NCBI RefSeq assembly: GCF_910596095.1
Contig: NC_056546.1
Coordinates: forward strand, 12,549,925 to 12,613,924
DNA from: Thunnus maccoyii
Taxonomy: Eukaryota > Chordata > Actinopteri > Scombriformes > Scombridae
DNA length: 64,000 nt
Direction: 5' to 3'
Shown here: positions 1 to 14,000 of the stretch, piece after piece
Position numbering within the stretch: position 1 is the first letter of the stretch
How the letters are laid out: each line of letters opens with the position of its first letter
Notes under the pieces: generated by a model
Databases searched by the model: none
Told to the model about the DNA's origin: nothing
The model's input: only the letters and a program-made list of their open reading frames with translations
Program-made: the position numbers and the translations under genes

Positions 1-340
1 ATAACTTTACTTGTGTGTCATAACATCTCAACGTTAGCTAATGTCAAATCCGAAGTTTGCTAATATTAGCTAACATTAGTTACCATAGTGACTTAATTGA
101 AATGAGCAAGGCTGCCTTTTGTTGCTTATGAATTCAACTTTTCATCAGTAAAAGAAAAAATGTCATATTTCGTATTTCAAATCTTGAAAAGCAGAATATG
201 CCATGTTATAATGTCTCCCTAAGATGGGACTGATTCAAGATTCTAGTCACCATGAACCCAACGCAAGAAAGCAAATTAAACATTACAAGTTAATTGTACT
301 GTCTTGAATCAAGTGTATTTTTGTAAAATAATGTACATAC
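1..340. other. pgbd5 intron at the left edge
   Basis: This is non-coding sequence downstream (on the minus strand) of the sixth visible pgbd5 exon. It begins with AT-rich DNA carrying several GCTAAC/TTAGC-like words near positions 30-90. No other feature is seen. The last pgbd5 exon or exons must lie left of base 1. Confidence 0.7.
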
Positions 341-3300
341 TTGCTGTACTTGTCGTCATATTTGCAGATGTAGCTGAGGTGAGCCGCAAACGCCTCAACA
401 GCCAGAGGACATGGAATCTCCCCACTTTTTCTCTTAATGATCATACCTGCCGCAAACACACAAACTGAAGGTGAGTTACACAGAATACAAACAAGTTCCC
501 ACTGAAGGGATTCGTTTTCTCTGTTCTCAGTGGTCACCTGGCCAACAACCAGACATGGGAGAGGAAAAGAGGTGTACGGGTGTGCCTCGTTACTACTTGT
601 GTTTTTAGCTGGTCTCTTTGTTGTTTCGTCCCTGGAGGGCTGCTATGTTTAAAGGGCCTTTTTCATGACACACATTCTGACTTGTCACAGCAAGGAAACG
701 CACAGGTGTAACTAATAACATCAACAATGGTGCTGTTCCATTTAAATCCCAGTAAGCCATGACAGTGTGCCATTATGCATGATACCAGGACCCTGGAAAT
801 GATACACATAAATAGAATAATGCCATTATTAATGTTATTAGTTGCACTGATGTGTAACTAATAACATTTCCTGACTAGTTTTATGCTCTACTTTCTGGAC
901 TATTACTGGTCTTTGCTTCAGATTTCTAATCTGGAAAAACATGGCACTTTAAATTTCTCCATAACTATCTGCCAAAATCAGTTCCTGAACAAATTTTGTA
1001 TGAGAAATACCCCGAGCACTTGTGCTATGATGTAAACACGCTTGCTGATTAATCTGTGTGTAATCAGGCTGAATCGATTCTTGAATGGATGTTTTTAGAC
1101 TTGAGTCTTATGGTTAAATATAAACTTGTGAGATGTAGTCATGGCTGCACACGGCCATCTTTCTAATCATGCAATCGTTGATATAAGAGATAAAAATGAA
1201 ATGAAAACATCACCAAGGCCCAATAGCTGCTATTATACCATATTGTTTATGTGTGTATAAGATTATCAGATTAGCATTTATCACCATGCATAGACCTTTT
1301 TTACATTACCATTGAGGAATTGTGGAATACAATGTACAATCATGGACATAACTGGGTGAGTGAATTTCTAACATCTCACTCTCTAACCAAGGATGCATGC
1401 AGTTATCACCATCTACACTCTCAAACATGAGTGAGCCCCTTGTTATACCTGCAAACTCTGAAAACCTTAAATGGCTGTTTCACTGTGCGATATGGAGTCT
1501 CCTCACACTTTTCTGGCAGTGTTTGTGATGAAAAGCTCCCAGGGAATTCCAAGTCTATTGTTTTATTGCTGTTGCTGTTATCTGGGAACATACAGCCAAG
1601 TCTCAATGATTTGATCACCATTGATGGATACAATATTTCCAGAACAAATCGTTCAGGCAAGCAAGGCGGAGTTGTTACTGTATATATGTTAAATCTAAAT
1701 TTTGGAGCTTGGTGATATTGTCTTGAAGTAAAGCCAAACAATTTGAACTACTGGTGATGAGGGTGAACTTATCCAAGGACCTCACTGTTATTACAGACCA
1801 CCATCCGCCACAAAAGAAGCTATTTCCTCTCTCTCTGATGTACTACTCAACCTTAATGACTCTGAATTAATTATCCTGGGTGACCTTAACTTGCACTGGC
1901 TCTCTCCCTCCTCTGATATTATTAAAGACCTATTTGATTCTCTAAATCTCACACAACTTATTGACCCTCCAACTAGAATCAACCTGAGAGATCATAGCTA
2001 ATCGACGCTGTTGGACATTGTGCCTACAAATATGCCACATAAGTAAACATCATCTGCTGTATTTTGCGATGATGTCAGTGATCACTGTGCTATTACTTGT
2101 ATAAGAGACTCAAAACTACCCAAAGATGTTTTAAATGTTTTGATTTACAGACTTTTCTTCATTGTCTGATACCCAATGTTGAAAAAACTTGGGAATATTT
2201 TCATAATACCTTTACAGCAATGTGTAATAAGCATGCTTATCTAAAGAAATTTAGGATTCGTGGCAGGTCTATGGCTCGCTGAAAGGTTGGCTCTTATGAT
2301 CAGAGGAAGAAATGTTTCAATGGTCAAAGCTTGAGCCACAAATTCTGCTATTGACTGGTCTGCTTTTAGAACTTTAAGAAATGCACAAGCATGACCGGAA
2401 AATCTAAATCAGATTATTATCTAAAAACTGTCAGAAAATCTCAATAATTTATGAGGCAGCTGGATTTGCGAGATTATGACATCACACGAGGATCCATCTT
2501 GTCAGGCTTCAAGTTATGTGCTTGTGTCCGAACAACTGGTGGTTTGGACCAATCAGCATCATATGAGGATTCTTGTGTGATCTGGTGAATCCAGCTGCCT
2601 CGCAAGGTAAGACGCTGATAGATGGTGACAGACAGATGGTTCATCCAATCACCTGTCTGCCCTTTTCCAGACAGTTTACAAGGACGACTTCTCAGATGGG
2701 ACTGTGTAACAAACCATCTGGTGTGTCAGGTTATCTAAATTTTGGAAGCAAATTAAAGAACTGTCCTGTTTCAACTCTTCTTAAGGTCTCCCTGAAGATA
2801 TGTTTTGCATATAAGTTGAAATTAATGACAAAAATTATATAGTTGGGCTCTTTGAGAAACATTTTGTATCAACTGGCTGTATTTTCAATGAGTCTAAATC
2901 AGGCTCTCATTGCTCTAACTTCAGCACTGTGACACCTTGAACTGGTTCATGAGAAGCCTCTTTTGTTTCTAGACCCATTTCAAAAGAGGACATCTGTATT
3001 GCTCTTACAGCTATTGATCCAAGAGAGTCCTTAGGACTAGAAAACCTAGAGCCTTCCTATTCAAGGCTGCAGCTGAAATTATTGCTAAGCCTATGCAATC
3101 TGTAGACTACATAAATTGCAGTCTACAGACAAATTTGACCCCAAAATTATGGAAGGCAGCCTATGTCCTTCCCTTCTGAGATCCTTCAGATCTTAACAAT
3201 TACCATCCAATCAATCTCGGAACCCATCAGCTATCAGCTGATAATGATTTAGCCTCTTGGGCCAACAGCCAATATTTCGAGAAGGGTCTATCTGCAGTCT

Positions 3301-4780
3301 TGCAGACTCACACGACAAACCCACTTTACTACATGGCTGAATTGGTAGACTAGCCGTAACCAAATATATGTAGACAACTTCATTTGTATATTTTTGCATA
3401 CAAGGCCATGCTGGGTAAACTCCTCTCATATATATGTAACCTTGCTCCACCTGGTGGAATCAGCTGAACCAACGAACTGCACTGACATGCACCAGCTATG
3501 TGAAAACTGGCCATTTGGCATCGTAGCACATCGTAGTAAGCTGGATCGATATTGAATTATCATATCAATAAAATAGGTCTCTACTAGATGATTGTGTTGT
3601 AAAATGGCAGCAATTAATGAAAAAAACATGCTGTGTGGCAGAAAAACTGCTGTTTTACCATTAATGAGTTCTGTTGTATTTTATGATTTACACCTACCCT
3701 TGGGGCATGTGTGTATCTATTTAGTTGTTACTTAGTGTTATGTTGTAATTTATCTCTGTGGTGCAACTGCTTTCTAAACTGTGCAGCTCTTTTGTAATTT
3801 ACCACTGGCTCTAATGTCTCCATAGGATTTTGAAATGTTGATGACAATGAACAGATTAACTGAAAACAGTAAGCTTTACACTATATTCAGTGAGTGATAA
3901 TGGTGGTGGGGTCATTCTTTGGGGGAAAGGGTGGTGGAGGATGTGCTGCCCCCTTTTTGTTTGGATCAGGTGGCCAATTCTTACACATTGAACCTTTAAA
4001 ACCAAAACAGAACTGTTACATTGAGAGTGGATTATGCTGTAAGAGGAAATGGATTATCATGGATTAGCAGCTCTCAGTGATTTTCCCTGACATGAATGCT
4101 TAACGATGTGCCAATTTCACCTGATGGTAACTTGTATCCAGACTGTGGTTAATCTTCTTTTCATTAAAAATGTCTGATTTCTGAGATTTGAAATTAAGTC
4201 CAAAGTCTTTTCTAATATTATGACAAATTTCCTACAATTATGCAATTCTAGTCTCAGCCAAAATGTGGGTATTACATAAGTGCATCAGAGCAGCGTTTAC
4301 CTTGTTTTGTTGGGGGGTAAGCGTTGGTGAGGAACCTGAAGTGTCCCTTGTTGTACCAGCTGATCAGTGACATGCTGCCTTTCATCATCACTCGTGATTG
4401 GCCGCGCTGTGCTGGTGTGGAGCCACAGACCAGCATGTTCTGGGGTAAGCCTGTGCAGTCGCTCTTCCTGGTGCTCAGCAGACCACAGCAGAAGATATCT
4501 GCAGAGGGACAAATACAAAGACATGTTCTCTCTCTATTCTCTACCCACATGTAACTCTGGTGCATTAATTGTGCTTTTCGTGTTTTCTGCTTCGGCTTTG
4601 AACCAAAACTTACAGAACAAACTATTGTAGACTGTTTATATCTTTTCTTCTTATTCATATCTTTTCACCCATTTCTTTCTTTATTTCTTACATGGATGAG
4701 CAGAAGTTAAACTTCTGGCTTGCTGACTGTTGCTGATTTGTTACCGTTCTCAATTTGGAGAAGGATTTCTCTTTGTGTAG

Positions 4781-4835
<55 letters not shown>

Positions 4836-7672
4836 GGTAATTAACTCAGCTAATTAATCCAGCATGATAAATTTGAAAGAAAAATGTCGGATAATGCCTT
4901 CACAAGCACAGAGCTGAGCTTTTTTTTTTTTGGCTGAATGCCTCATGGCAGCTTCACCCAATTAGGATGACAAAATATTGATTATATCTCCAGACTTGTT
5001 TTTCTTTTCTTGCTGTACTGTAGCTCTGCCCGATTGAGTTTAAAATTGCTCCACTGTTATTGTTGAGTGAAAGAGCACTTGTGATAAAAACTTTTTTCCA
5101 CGCTGTGCTGATGATATCGTCAAAGGAGCACAATCTGTTAGGCCGACTATTTATTCTCTGCCTTCACAAATTCACTTGTTTTTTAAGCTTATTTGATATG
5201 ATGACATTGTCCCACATCCGCTGTTATTATGAAAGAAGGAAACAGGTCATTGAAGAGAATTCAAATGTGACTCACCCTTCCACAATCGGATTATGCTTTC
5301 ATAACCAAAAGATTGCTTTGGCATAATAAGCATGAAAATCAGAGCTGCTGATCAGCATAGAATATCACCATTTCCTCCAAAATGTCAGATATGCAGAAAA
5401 TGTGATATTTGTAAGTTATTTATTTCAAGTCGCCAAGTGTTAAATGGTGTTTCTGAGCAAATGTCCACTTAAAACTCATTGATTTCTTTGAGCTGTGACC
5501 TGGCTAAACACTCCCTACAGGATCTCCCATGATTTATTGTGACAATAAACGGTCTATTGTTGCTCATCCCGGGGCTGTTATGGTCGATGTTGGTTGGTAA
5601 GCAAAAAAACATCCATCTTAACAAGTCACATAGTCTGAGATTCGGTCTTCAGATGTGTTTTTTCTTTACAAGAAAAAATAGAGTGTGATAATTCTTCTTC
5701 TTTTCAGAACGAGTTCTCCTTTTAACATGACAGAATGAGGCAACTTTGTGCTTTGATGTAAACTCAGTTACACTTTATTCTACAGCATCCTTGAAACACA
5801 TTGATGTATATCAGGAAAAGATGCTGCACTAGTTTGTTTTACTAATAGGCAAAATCACTGCTTAAAACGGCTATTTTTTTGCAAAACTGAACCTTTCTTT
5901 AAGATATTATATTTAATTTAAAAAATCCAAGTTTCTAGATGAGAAAAGAAGAAGTTACTACATGAACCGACAAATACAAACACAGTCTACCAGCATATAC
6001 AGTAAGTATGACAGAGGCATGCTTGTGCTTTAGCATATTTATATGCGGTCATGTTTCACATTGTAAGGACAGCTGAAGAAAATAAAAAAGGAGCGTTCTA
6101 GCTGCATACTGTAGTGCTGTGAAGGTGCAACAGACTACAGTCATCCTCTGTGCTGTTTAGCCCGGGGATGTTATCATCACACCATGATTAAAAATAAATA
6201 AACAAACAAAAATTGCAGAAATGGGTGGGACATGTGAGATGAGGAGAGAGATTACAAGCAGTACACAAAAGCAGAAGGTGAGGAAGGAGGGAGAGGACAA
6301 GACATGACAAAGGAGGAGTGCAGAGAGGCAGGAGAGATATGATGAAACACAAATCAGAGGAAGAAAAGGTGTTTTTTTTCTTTAGGCAGCATGACTCAGA
6401 CAGAACAAAAGATATAATATCTGCTGCTGCAGCTTGCTTGTGTACCTTGTTTGCTGAACTCGGTGAAGAGGCTGAGGCTGGTGATGGACGGCCCGGTGAA
6501 GATGATGGTGTTCCTGCCGGAGATGTTCTGGCAGAGCTGCTTGGCCACGAGGCTGTGGAGCTGAGGCTTGTTCTTCAGGGTGGCCAGACCGTCTGTACCC
6601 TGACCCTCCTTCAGATGGACTGAGATCTGCAGAGTCGGGGGGGGGGGGGGGAAACAAGACATGTAAATAAAATGAGTGGAAAACAGGCAATTTTTGCTTC
6701 AATTTATATGAAAGCTTAACATATGTGCCCTTTACTTGACCTCTAGTTCAGAAAATCCTACAGTAACGAGTCTAACGTTAATGAGAATACAGTGTTCATT
6801 ATGCATCAAAGAGTTTGTCCAGAGGCGGCACAAGAGGAAAAGCAGTGCGTTGGCTGAAATCAACTTGTATGCTCTGCTGATTGTTGTCTCATTTAGTCTG
6901 TAAAATGGTAAAAAATTATGAAAAAGTGCCATTTACCATTTCTTAGAGCCTACAGTGATGCCTTTGATTTGCTTGTTTTGTCCAACCAACAGTACAGAAT
7001 CTTAAGATATTCACTATTATATATGTTGAAGACAAACAGCAAATTCTCACATTTAAGAAGCTGGAACCAGAGATTTATTTTGTATATGTGCTTGAGAAAT
7101 GACTGAAAAGATTAACCGGTTATCAAAATAGCTGCTGATTAATCTTCTGTCAATTCTGACTTCTAATTGATGAATCCACTAATTGTTGCAGTTCTATTAT
7201 GAAATATCTGGTGTGTAAAGAAGATATTTTGGTCTGATGTTGGTGCATTAAGAAAACTCACAAGTGTCCAAGATGGAAAACCATCATCCTGTCGGTAGGA
7301 GTGTAAATTTTATGGTAATCTTCACTTTACATTTGAATACATTTTTAAAGGACAAGTTTGGGCATCTGTTCAGTTGCTGTTGAGATGTTGCTCTGGATCA
7401 GGACAGACTGACCTGTTCTTCTTAGTTCAACACACTGGTGCATCATGCACTTAAAAATGCAAGTCTCAAATATAAAGAAGAGCTCAGCTGGCAAAGAAAA
7501 CCATTATCAAATACACACAAACATACACACTTTATTAAAGTCTGGTATCCTCTTGCACTAACCTTTCTGCTGTTGTTCACGAGCTGAATGGCATTAGCTT
7601 GATTAACCAACATCTATGCCAGGCCTGTGGCTATTACACTAAGTGGTCAGTCCATGCTGCTGTGTGTGTGTT

Positions 7673-7709
<37 letters not shown>

Positions 7710-10700
7710 CCTCGTGTGTTGCCCTGGCTAATGGAATCTCATTGATTCACTCCATTAACTCGTTTTATTTCCTAGATCTTTTTTTTCTCCCCCTTGACAC
7801 AACTCATTGAGAGAAAGAAGATCTCAGTGCTGACACACGCCAGCGTACAGCGGACTGGTAAAGACTGAGTGATTGCTAAATGGCCACTGTCAGTATGAAT
7901 GCTAATGCTTATTTGTTCAATGGATGAGATAATGGAATATGGCTTTAAATGATTGAGTCTGTGATATTTCTTGTTTTGCCAAGGAACAAAATGATGAATA
8001 GTTTAATATTTAATACATTTATAAATCATTACATTTGTCTGTTATCTTATTTGATATAAACGACTGATAACTACTAATTCTTCTAACTAATTCTGATGGT
8101 TACTCCTATTTCCACTAATATGATTCTGGACTACATCCACACTAAAGAAGGAAACGCTCCTCCAGCAGTCCTGTGCCTAAGATCTGTCTATTTATGGACT
8201 CTGTCCAGCGTAAAGCACCTTTACAGCGTTCTTTACAGTGTTGTATTATTTTATTGCAGTTCATCCTACCTAATTTCTCCAAAAGCCTGTTAAAGTTTGT
8301 CCTTGAGCAGGTCAGTGAGAAACCTAAGAAACTGCTAACATGCTTTATTCTTCTTCATTAGTCTATTTCTAGTGTCATGCCAGTTATATATACTGTTACG
8401 GACTGGGTGGCATGGTAAGAGTTACTGTTATGCAGTTATGAGAGTGAGTGTGTAAACATGTGGTCAGTTTAGATGCTGTAAAGCCTGTCAGTCATTCAGC
8501 AACCTGTGACAGTGACTTGTGTGAGATACAGGTAGTGTAACAGGACCATAGAGGAAATGGGTTTAGTTTTCCTGCTAGTTCGGTTCAGGGGCAGGAGGTA
8601 TCCTTGCTGCGGGAGTCTAAGCAGGAGGCTAGTTCAGAGCTAACAGCAACTGTTTTTGTTGTTTTGGCATTGGTTACAGCCCACAGTAGCCCATGCACAG
8701 TTTGCTAATAAACTGTCAGTAAAACCAGGCCATGCTACAACACATACAGTATGTCTGTGTGCTCTTGTAACTTTGTTTTTGTGGGGACCAATTTCAGTAA
8801 AAGACCCAGAAAAAGTGGATATTTTTGGAACATGAGGCCAGACTTCACTTCCTCAAAGGGCTGTTTGAAGGTTAAAACTTTATTTTAGGGTTTATGGTTA
8901 GAATAAGGTTTAGGTTAAGGTTAGGGTAAGAGTTGAGGTTAGACATGTTATTGTAATACTTGAAGGGCCATAATAAACATATGCTCTCACTTTGTGATTT
9001 AACCATTTTGCACCAAGGGAATAGTCCCTATGAAAACAGTGTCAGGGACACTGTTTTTGAAAGACATGCTGGTATTCACCTCCACTGAGGAAGCAAAAAT
9101 CTCAGAGACAGATATTTCAAAACCGGGACACATAAAAGTGCTGTCAAGAAAGCCTGCATGGCCAGATACCACTGGAGGTAAGTGCATTATGTCCTTTTAG
9201 GTAGAGCACTGCACATGTTTTTGTGTGTGCCTGCATGTGTGTGGGTGGCTGGATGGAAGACCTGCACAATATCTATGTTCGAGTTTAAAAAAGAAACAAA
9301 AAAAAAACATGTTAACAACCTGCAACCTGCAAATTTCGTGGTATCACCTATAGTTTTGCCATCCTGTATCACAAATACTGGCAGGTTAAGAGGTTGCCTC
9401 ATGCACTTGTCACCAATTTAAGAATACAAAATAAATACTGAAGACTCTTACAGTTTTGGAGTTGTTTTTTTCTCTGTAACGACCTCTATGATGGAGAATG
9501 TTATCCAGGTCTGACAGTCCTGCAGTGCTGGGCCACAGTCAAATAGTAGTGTTATATAAGTTACCGGTGTAGGAGTGGAAGGTTGTGGTAAGGGCAAGGC
9601 TGTTAGTGAGCAGATCTAACACAGATCAAACACAGATCTAATGATGAGTCAGAAGCTACTCTGCTCTGAAACAGCATCAAAAGGAGATTCTGACAACCAA
9701 TATTTTTGCCCAGAAGGTGTTTCAGTTTGATCATTTCATAAAGTCAAACTTTTCTGCATGTAAAGCTCACAAATATTCACAATAAATTTATAAAAAAATG
9801 TTCTTCTCTGTTGTGTCGACACATAATTGGCTGAATGCAAAATGATGCAACATTGACAACCTGAGAATAAGATTCCAAATTGGGCGGAGATCAAAGTCTC
9901 TGATGTTTTCATGACAGATTTTTTTTTTACTTCAGTCAATACTTTTTTACATTTTTGATGCAAAATATTAGATTTCTGCTATAAAGTTTGAAAGCAGCAA
10001 ATTCAAACAGCCTCACAAGCAAACTCTCTTCTCTCTTTCATCTACTCACTCTCTCTCACACTCACAGGACCTGACAATTGTGACTCTGATTGCTGCTGAT
10101 TGATGTTTCCCATCTTTCATTCATTCACTAATATAACAAACTCCTACGAGCTGAGTGTTGCTGCTACCTGACAGATGAATCCTGTGGAGGTGCACTGTCG
10201 AACCCAGAGACTGAACTTCCGTTTCTTCCTCTTCCTCAGCTCTCTTTCCGTACAGGTGGTGATGAAGACCGGGTCCTCGTCTATCAAGGGTTCATGAAGA
10301 ACCTGTAACATACACGCAAAGTTACTGTACACGTGAGTTTGTCTGAGTGGATTTTTATATAACCGCGTCATAAGAAAAGTACAAAATGTGTTGCTGGAAA
10401 AATAGCTGGCCTGAAGGTTAGTTATGATGTAACATTACAGCTGAGGGTTATAGAGAGAAGGCAGCCAATCGAAGATCCTCTCAAGTTGTGTATGTGTTTG
10501 TGTGTGATACCATGGAGAGAGAAAAAACACCTCTAAGCAGAAACACTCTGTATCATACAGTTCTGTCTGCAAAACCTTGCAGAAAAATGACTTCTCCATC
10601 GTCAGCTTCATTCTCCCTCCATTAATTCAGCAGATATCCTTCATGTTAGTATATATATTTTATCTTCTAAAGATGTATTCCTTCTTTCTCTCTTTTTCTG

Positions 10701-11024
10701 TCTCCATTTTTCCATACAAACTATGAGCCTGGACAGTTTTCTTTCATGTTCTGTGCTTGACTGTTTCAAAATAAGACCAAACCCCGTACAAAATATAGAC
10801 AAATTAAACATATATCTACAAAACATAGATGGCATGAAATTAGAATAAATGTTACTTTAATTTTTCAACCTGAGTGTGAATTTTGACTGATGCAATAAAG
10901 CCAGGTGGGCCTTGGGGGAAAAGAAAGTCTGTGGGTATTTGTGGCAAAGAGGTTATCATGAACAGTGCAGACTCTACTGGATGCTGAGCCTGGTGGAAAT
11001 GGATTAAGATTTTAAAATGGTAAA

Positions 11025-11060
<36 letters not shown>

Positions 11061-14000
11061 TTGTGTGTGTGTATATAATATAATACGTATATAACATATA
11101 TGTATTATAATATATATAATACAGAGACACAGTTCCAAGTTTTGGAACATGTTTTTATGATTCTCCATCTCGAAAAACAAGCACTCGAGAAGATGTCACC
11201 CCAAACAAGTAAACATTACTATGTAAATCGATGCTGCTTGCAGTTGTGGTAAGGATATCATCAAAAGGGCTGCATGTCGACATGCAAGTGTTACCGTCGA
11301 ACTGATGGAATTAATGCAAGAAGTATATTTAGAATAGTTTTCCTCCTGTATATTTATTATTTCCTGAGTGCTGTGCAATGTCTGCTCACTGATCAGATGA
11401 GATGCAGAGCATGAATTCCCCAACAGGGAATAGTAAAGTGATAATAAAATAAAAATAATACAAAAAACTGACACACATCAACAAATCCAAACACATACAA
11501 AAAAAGAAGGATTAACAGAAACACACATAACAAACATTTTCTAACCCTTTCTTCGACAATTAAACTGGCATGATACACCTCAAACCTGGCCAAATATTTC
11601 CCTGGAGATGCTTCCAACCACACAACAAATATTTGCATTTCAAATTTTCTTTCCTCTGGTGCTTTCCTCTCCTCCCTCTCCATCATGATTTGACTGAAGC
11701 TGAAGTGAGCACCGACCAACAGCTCTTTCCTGCTCCTGGAACGAGAGCAACAAGCCATTTCCCAGTCAAATGTAGAGTTATGGATTATACAAGCGGAAGA
11801 CTAATGAGGCTATCTAGCCTTTGGATGGATGACATCACCCAAAACCACAATGGCCTTTTAAGAAATATCTCATCCTGTAACTGCCACACATCAGCAGAGC
11901 GATTGCTACTGCAGTGTGCTTCTTTGTATGTTGTGCAGAAAAACTGACAATATTTCTCTATTTTAATAGCTGATATACATAGTTACATTTGTATGTGAAT
12001 GAAAAAAAAAATCCATCTATCCACTGGCTGTCTTGCAGTGGATGTTGTGTGAAGGCTGCGACATGGGCTCTTAAAGATTTTACACTTGCAAATCAATACA
12101 AAGCAGTGTCAACAGATCATCTTAGCGACTGCAAAACTGCCAGACTGACACAGAAAATGTCACACATCACCGTCAGCAGAAGCTGGCATAACCTGCTTTA
12201 TTCAGCCCTGATATTATTCTCACATTAGCGCTGATATTCAAACAGACACACAGCATCATGTCGACTGATTCTCAGACGAATCCAGGTCACACGCAGACAG
12301 TCAGTCTCAAGATATATCCTGTATTTGAACATTTTCGTTACTGTTTCCTCCCTTTGTTCATCTCTTAAACATTCAAATTAGAGATTGAATTATTTTTCAA
12401 TTAATTTATTAGTTGGTAAAAAAATCAATGTTGACTATTTTGATAACTGAACTTGTCATTTATCATTCCAGCTTCTCAGAAATGGTAATATTTGCTAGTT
12501 TTCTTTGTCTTCACACTAAATATTGTTGGGTTTTAGGCTACTGGCCAGAAAAAACAAGCAGCGTGAATACGTCACTTTAGGACTTTGGTCTTGTGATTGC
12601 CATTTTTTTCACTATTTTCTGACATTTTATGCACCAAAATTAGAATAAATGAATAACTGATGGAGAAAATAATCAACAGATGAATTGGTTAGTTGCAGGC
12701 CCGACTCAAACTAGTACATCACCTTCCTTTCTACCTTCTTTCCTTCTGAGTCAGTCGTTATTAAATGGGTTGATTACTTTTGCGCTGTCTGTGGAGCAAC
12801 AGTCTCAGTCTGTGCCACTCTCACTATCTGGGTCCACTCTCTGCCCCTGGCACAGAAATCTAACAGATAAAACAAACTGGCCTAGATACACACGTACCCC
12901 CGTCACTGCTAATGACACACATACACACACACACACACACAGTTTGCCCTCGTTGTTTCAGTTTAGTTGTTTTTAGATTTAAGTAGATAGAGAGCTTTAG
13001 TGTACTGTAAAATTACACGTGGACTTGGATGTGATAGAAGTCTGGGCTTGCTGTTAAGAGCCGGTATCCCCAAATGCATCGCAGCACTAACATCATATTT
13101 CACAATGGCACAAAGACGAAGTTATGGCACATGTACTGTAGAAAGACCAAAAGCAATTTAATCAACTACTTCCCAGAAATGCGTCATTAATTTTTGAGAG
13201 CTCAATCGTGGCTGCAGATTCTGAACATGACGGCGTAAATGAAGTGGAAGCAAATTAAACAGTTTTAAGCTGAAATCTCATTATTTTGTGTGACTTTTAT
13301 GGCAACAATTTCCATGTGTCACTGCTCTTTTATAATTCTGGAGTGAAGACAAGTTGAACTGACATTCAGGAGCAAATGACATGATTTCTTTGACTTCTGC
13401 AAATTGTAACATTCTGCTATTAATTAGACGCGTTTTATATGTGATTTTAATCAGGTTGAAGTAAATAAGGCTGGCTGAGTGATTGCTGCTGTCTCTCTTT
13501 GCTCAAGAAGAGCAAATGTCTTTTTATTTTTTCTTTCAACCATCACTTTCAGATAATACAGTAATCAAGTTGGATAGGAGCATAACACTGATGGCGCTAT
13601 TTTGATTTCAATAGTCTTCAACTTTCAAATCTGCTGTCCTGCTGTTCATCTACAGAAAAAGGCTGAATTAACTCCAGTCCACCCAAAATAGAGAAGCAAG
13701 GCTGGCGCTCCACTGCCCCAGTTGCATTAATGTAGATCTGATGCATACAGAGCGACTGAAAACAAGCTGCAGTAAGAAAGTCTTCTGGAGGGTAAGTCTG
13801 TTGAAAAATGAGTGCTTTGCCCAGATACTTGCTGTGTAGACTGTTTTCAGACTGGAGCTCCTCCTCGTGGGAGCCACTTAGTTGGTTCGCCCTATACTTC
13901 AAGAGAAAGAAAGCTTTACATTTTTATTTTACAAGGTAACTGGAGAATTTCTTAGTTACTGTGTTGACATTGCATGTCTATAAAAGAAATATACAGTAGT

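Larger units (their letters stand above)
447..4300. other. pgbd5 intron 5
   Basis: This 3.85-kb intron contains the broken LINE at about 1.43-3.2 kb and the inverted-repeat element nested in it. The rest is AT-rich unique-looking sequence with no open frame that resembles a known protein. Confidence 0.8.
6627..10167. other. pgbd5 intron 3
   Basis: This 3.5-kb intron starts next to a 15-base homopolymer of C (minus strand) just upstream of the acceptor. It holds a dispersed-repeat copy at about 6.87-7.2 kb, a (GT)n microsatellite at 7.66-7.71 kb and a degenerate TTAGG-type repeat at 8.79-8.95 kb. No gene is seen. Confidence 0.75.

Noticed and set aside
8886-8945. Telomere-like TTAGGG words
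   Set aside because: The units are irregular and short, lie inside an intron, and match a common intronic fish repeat, not a telomere or fusion site.
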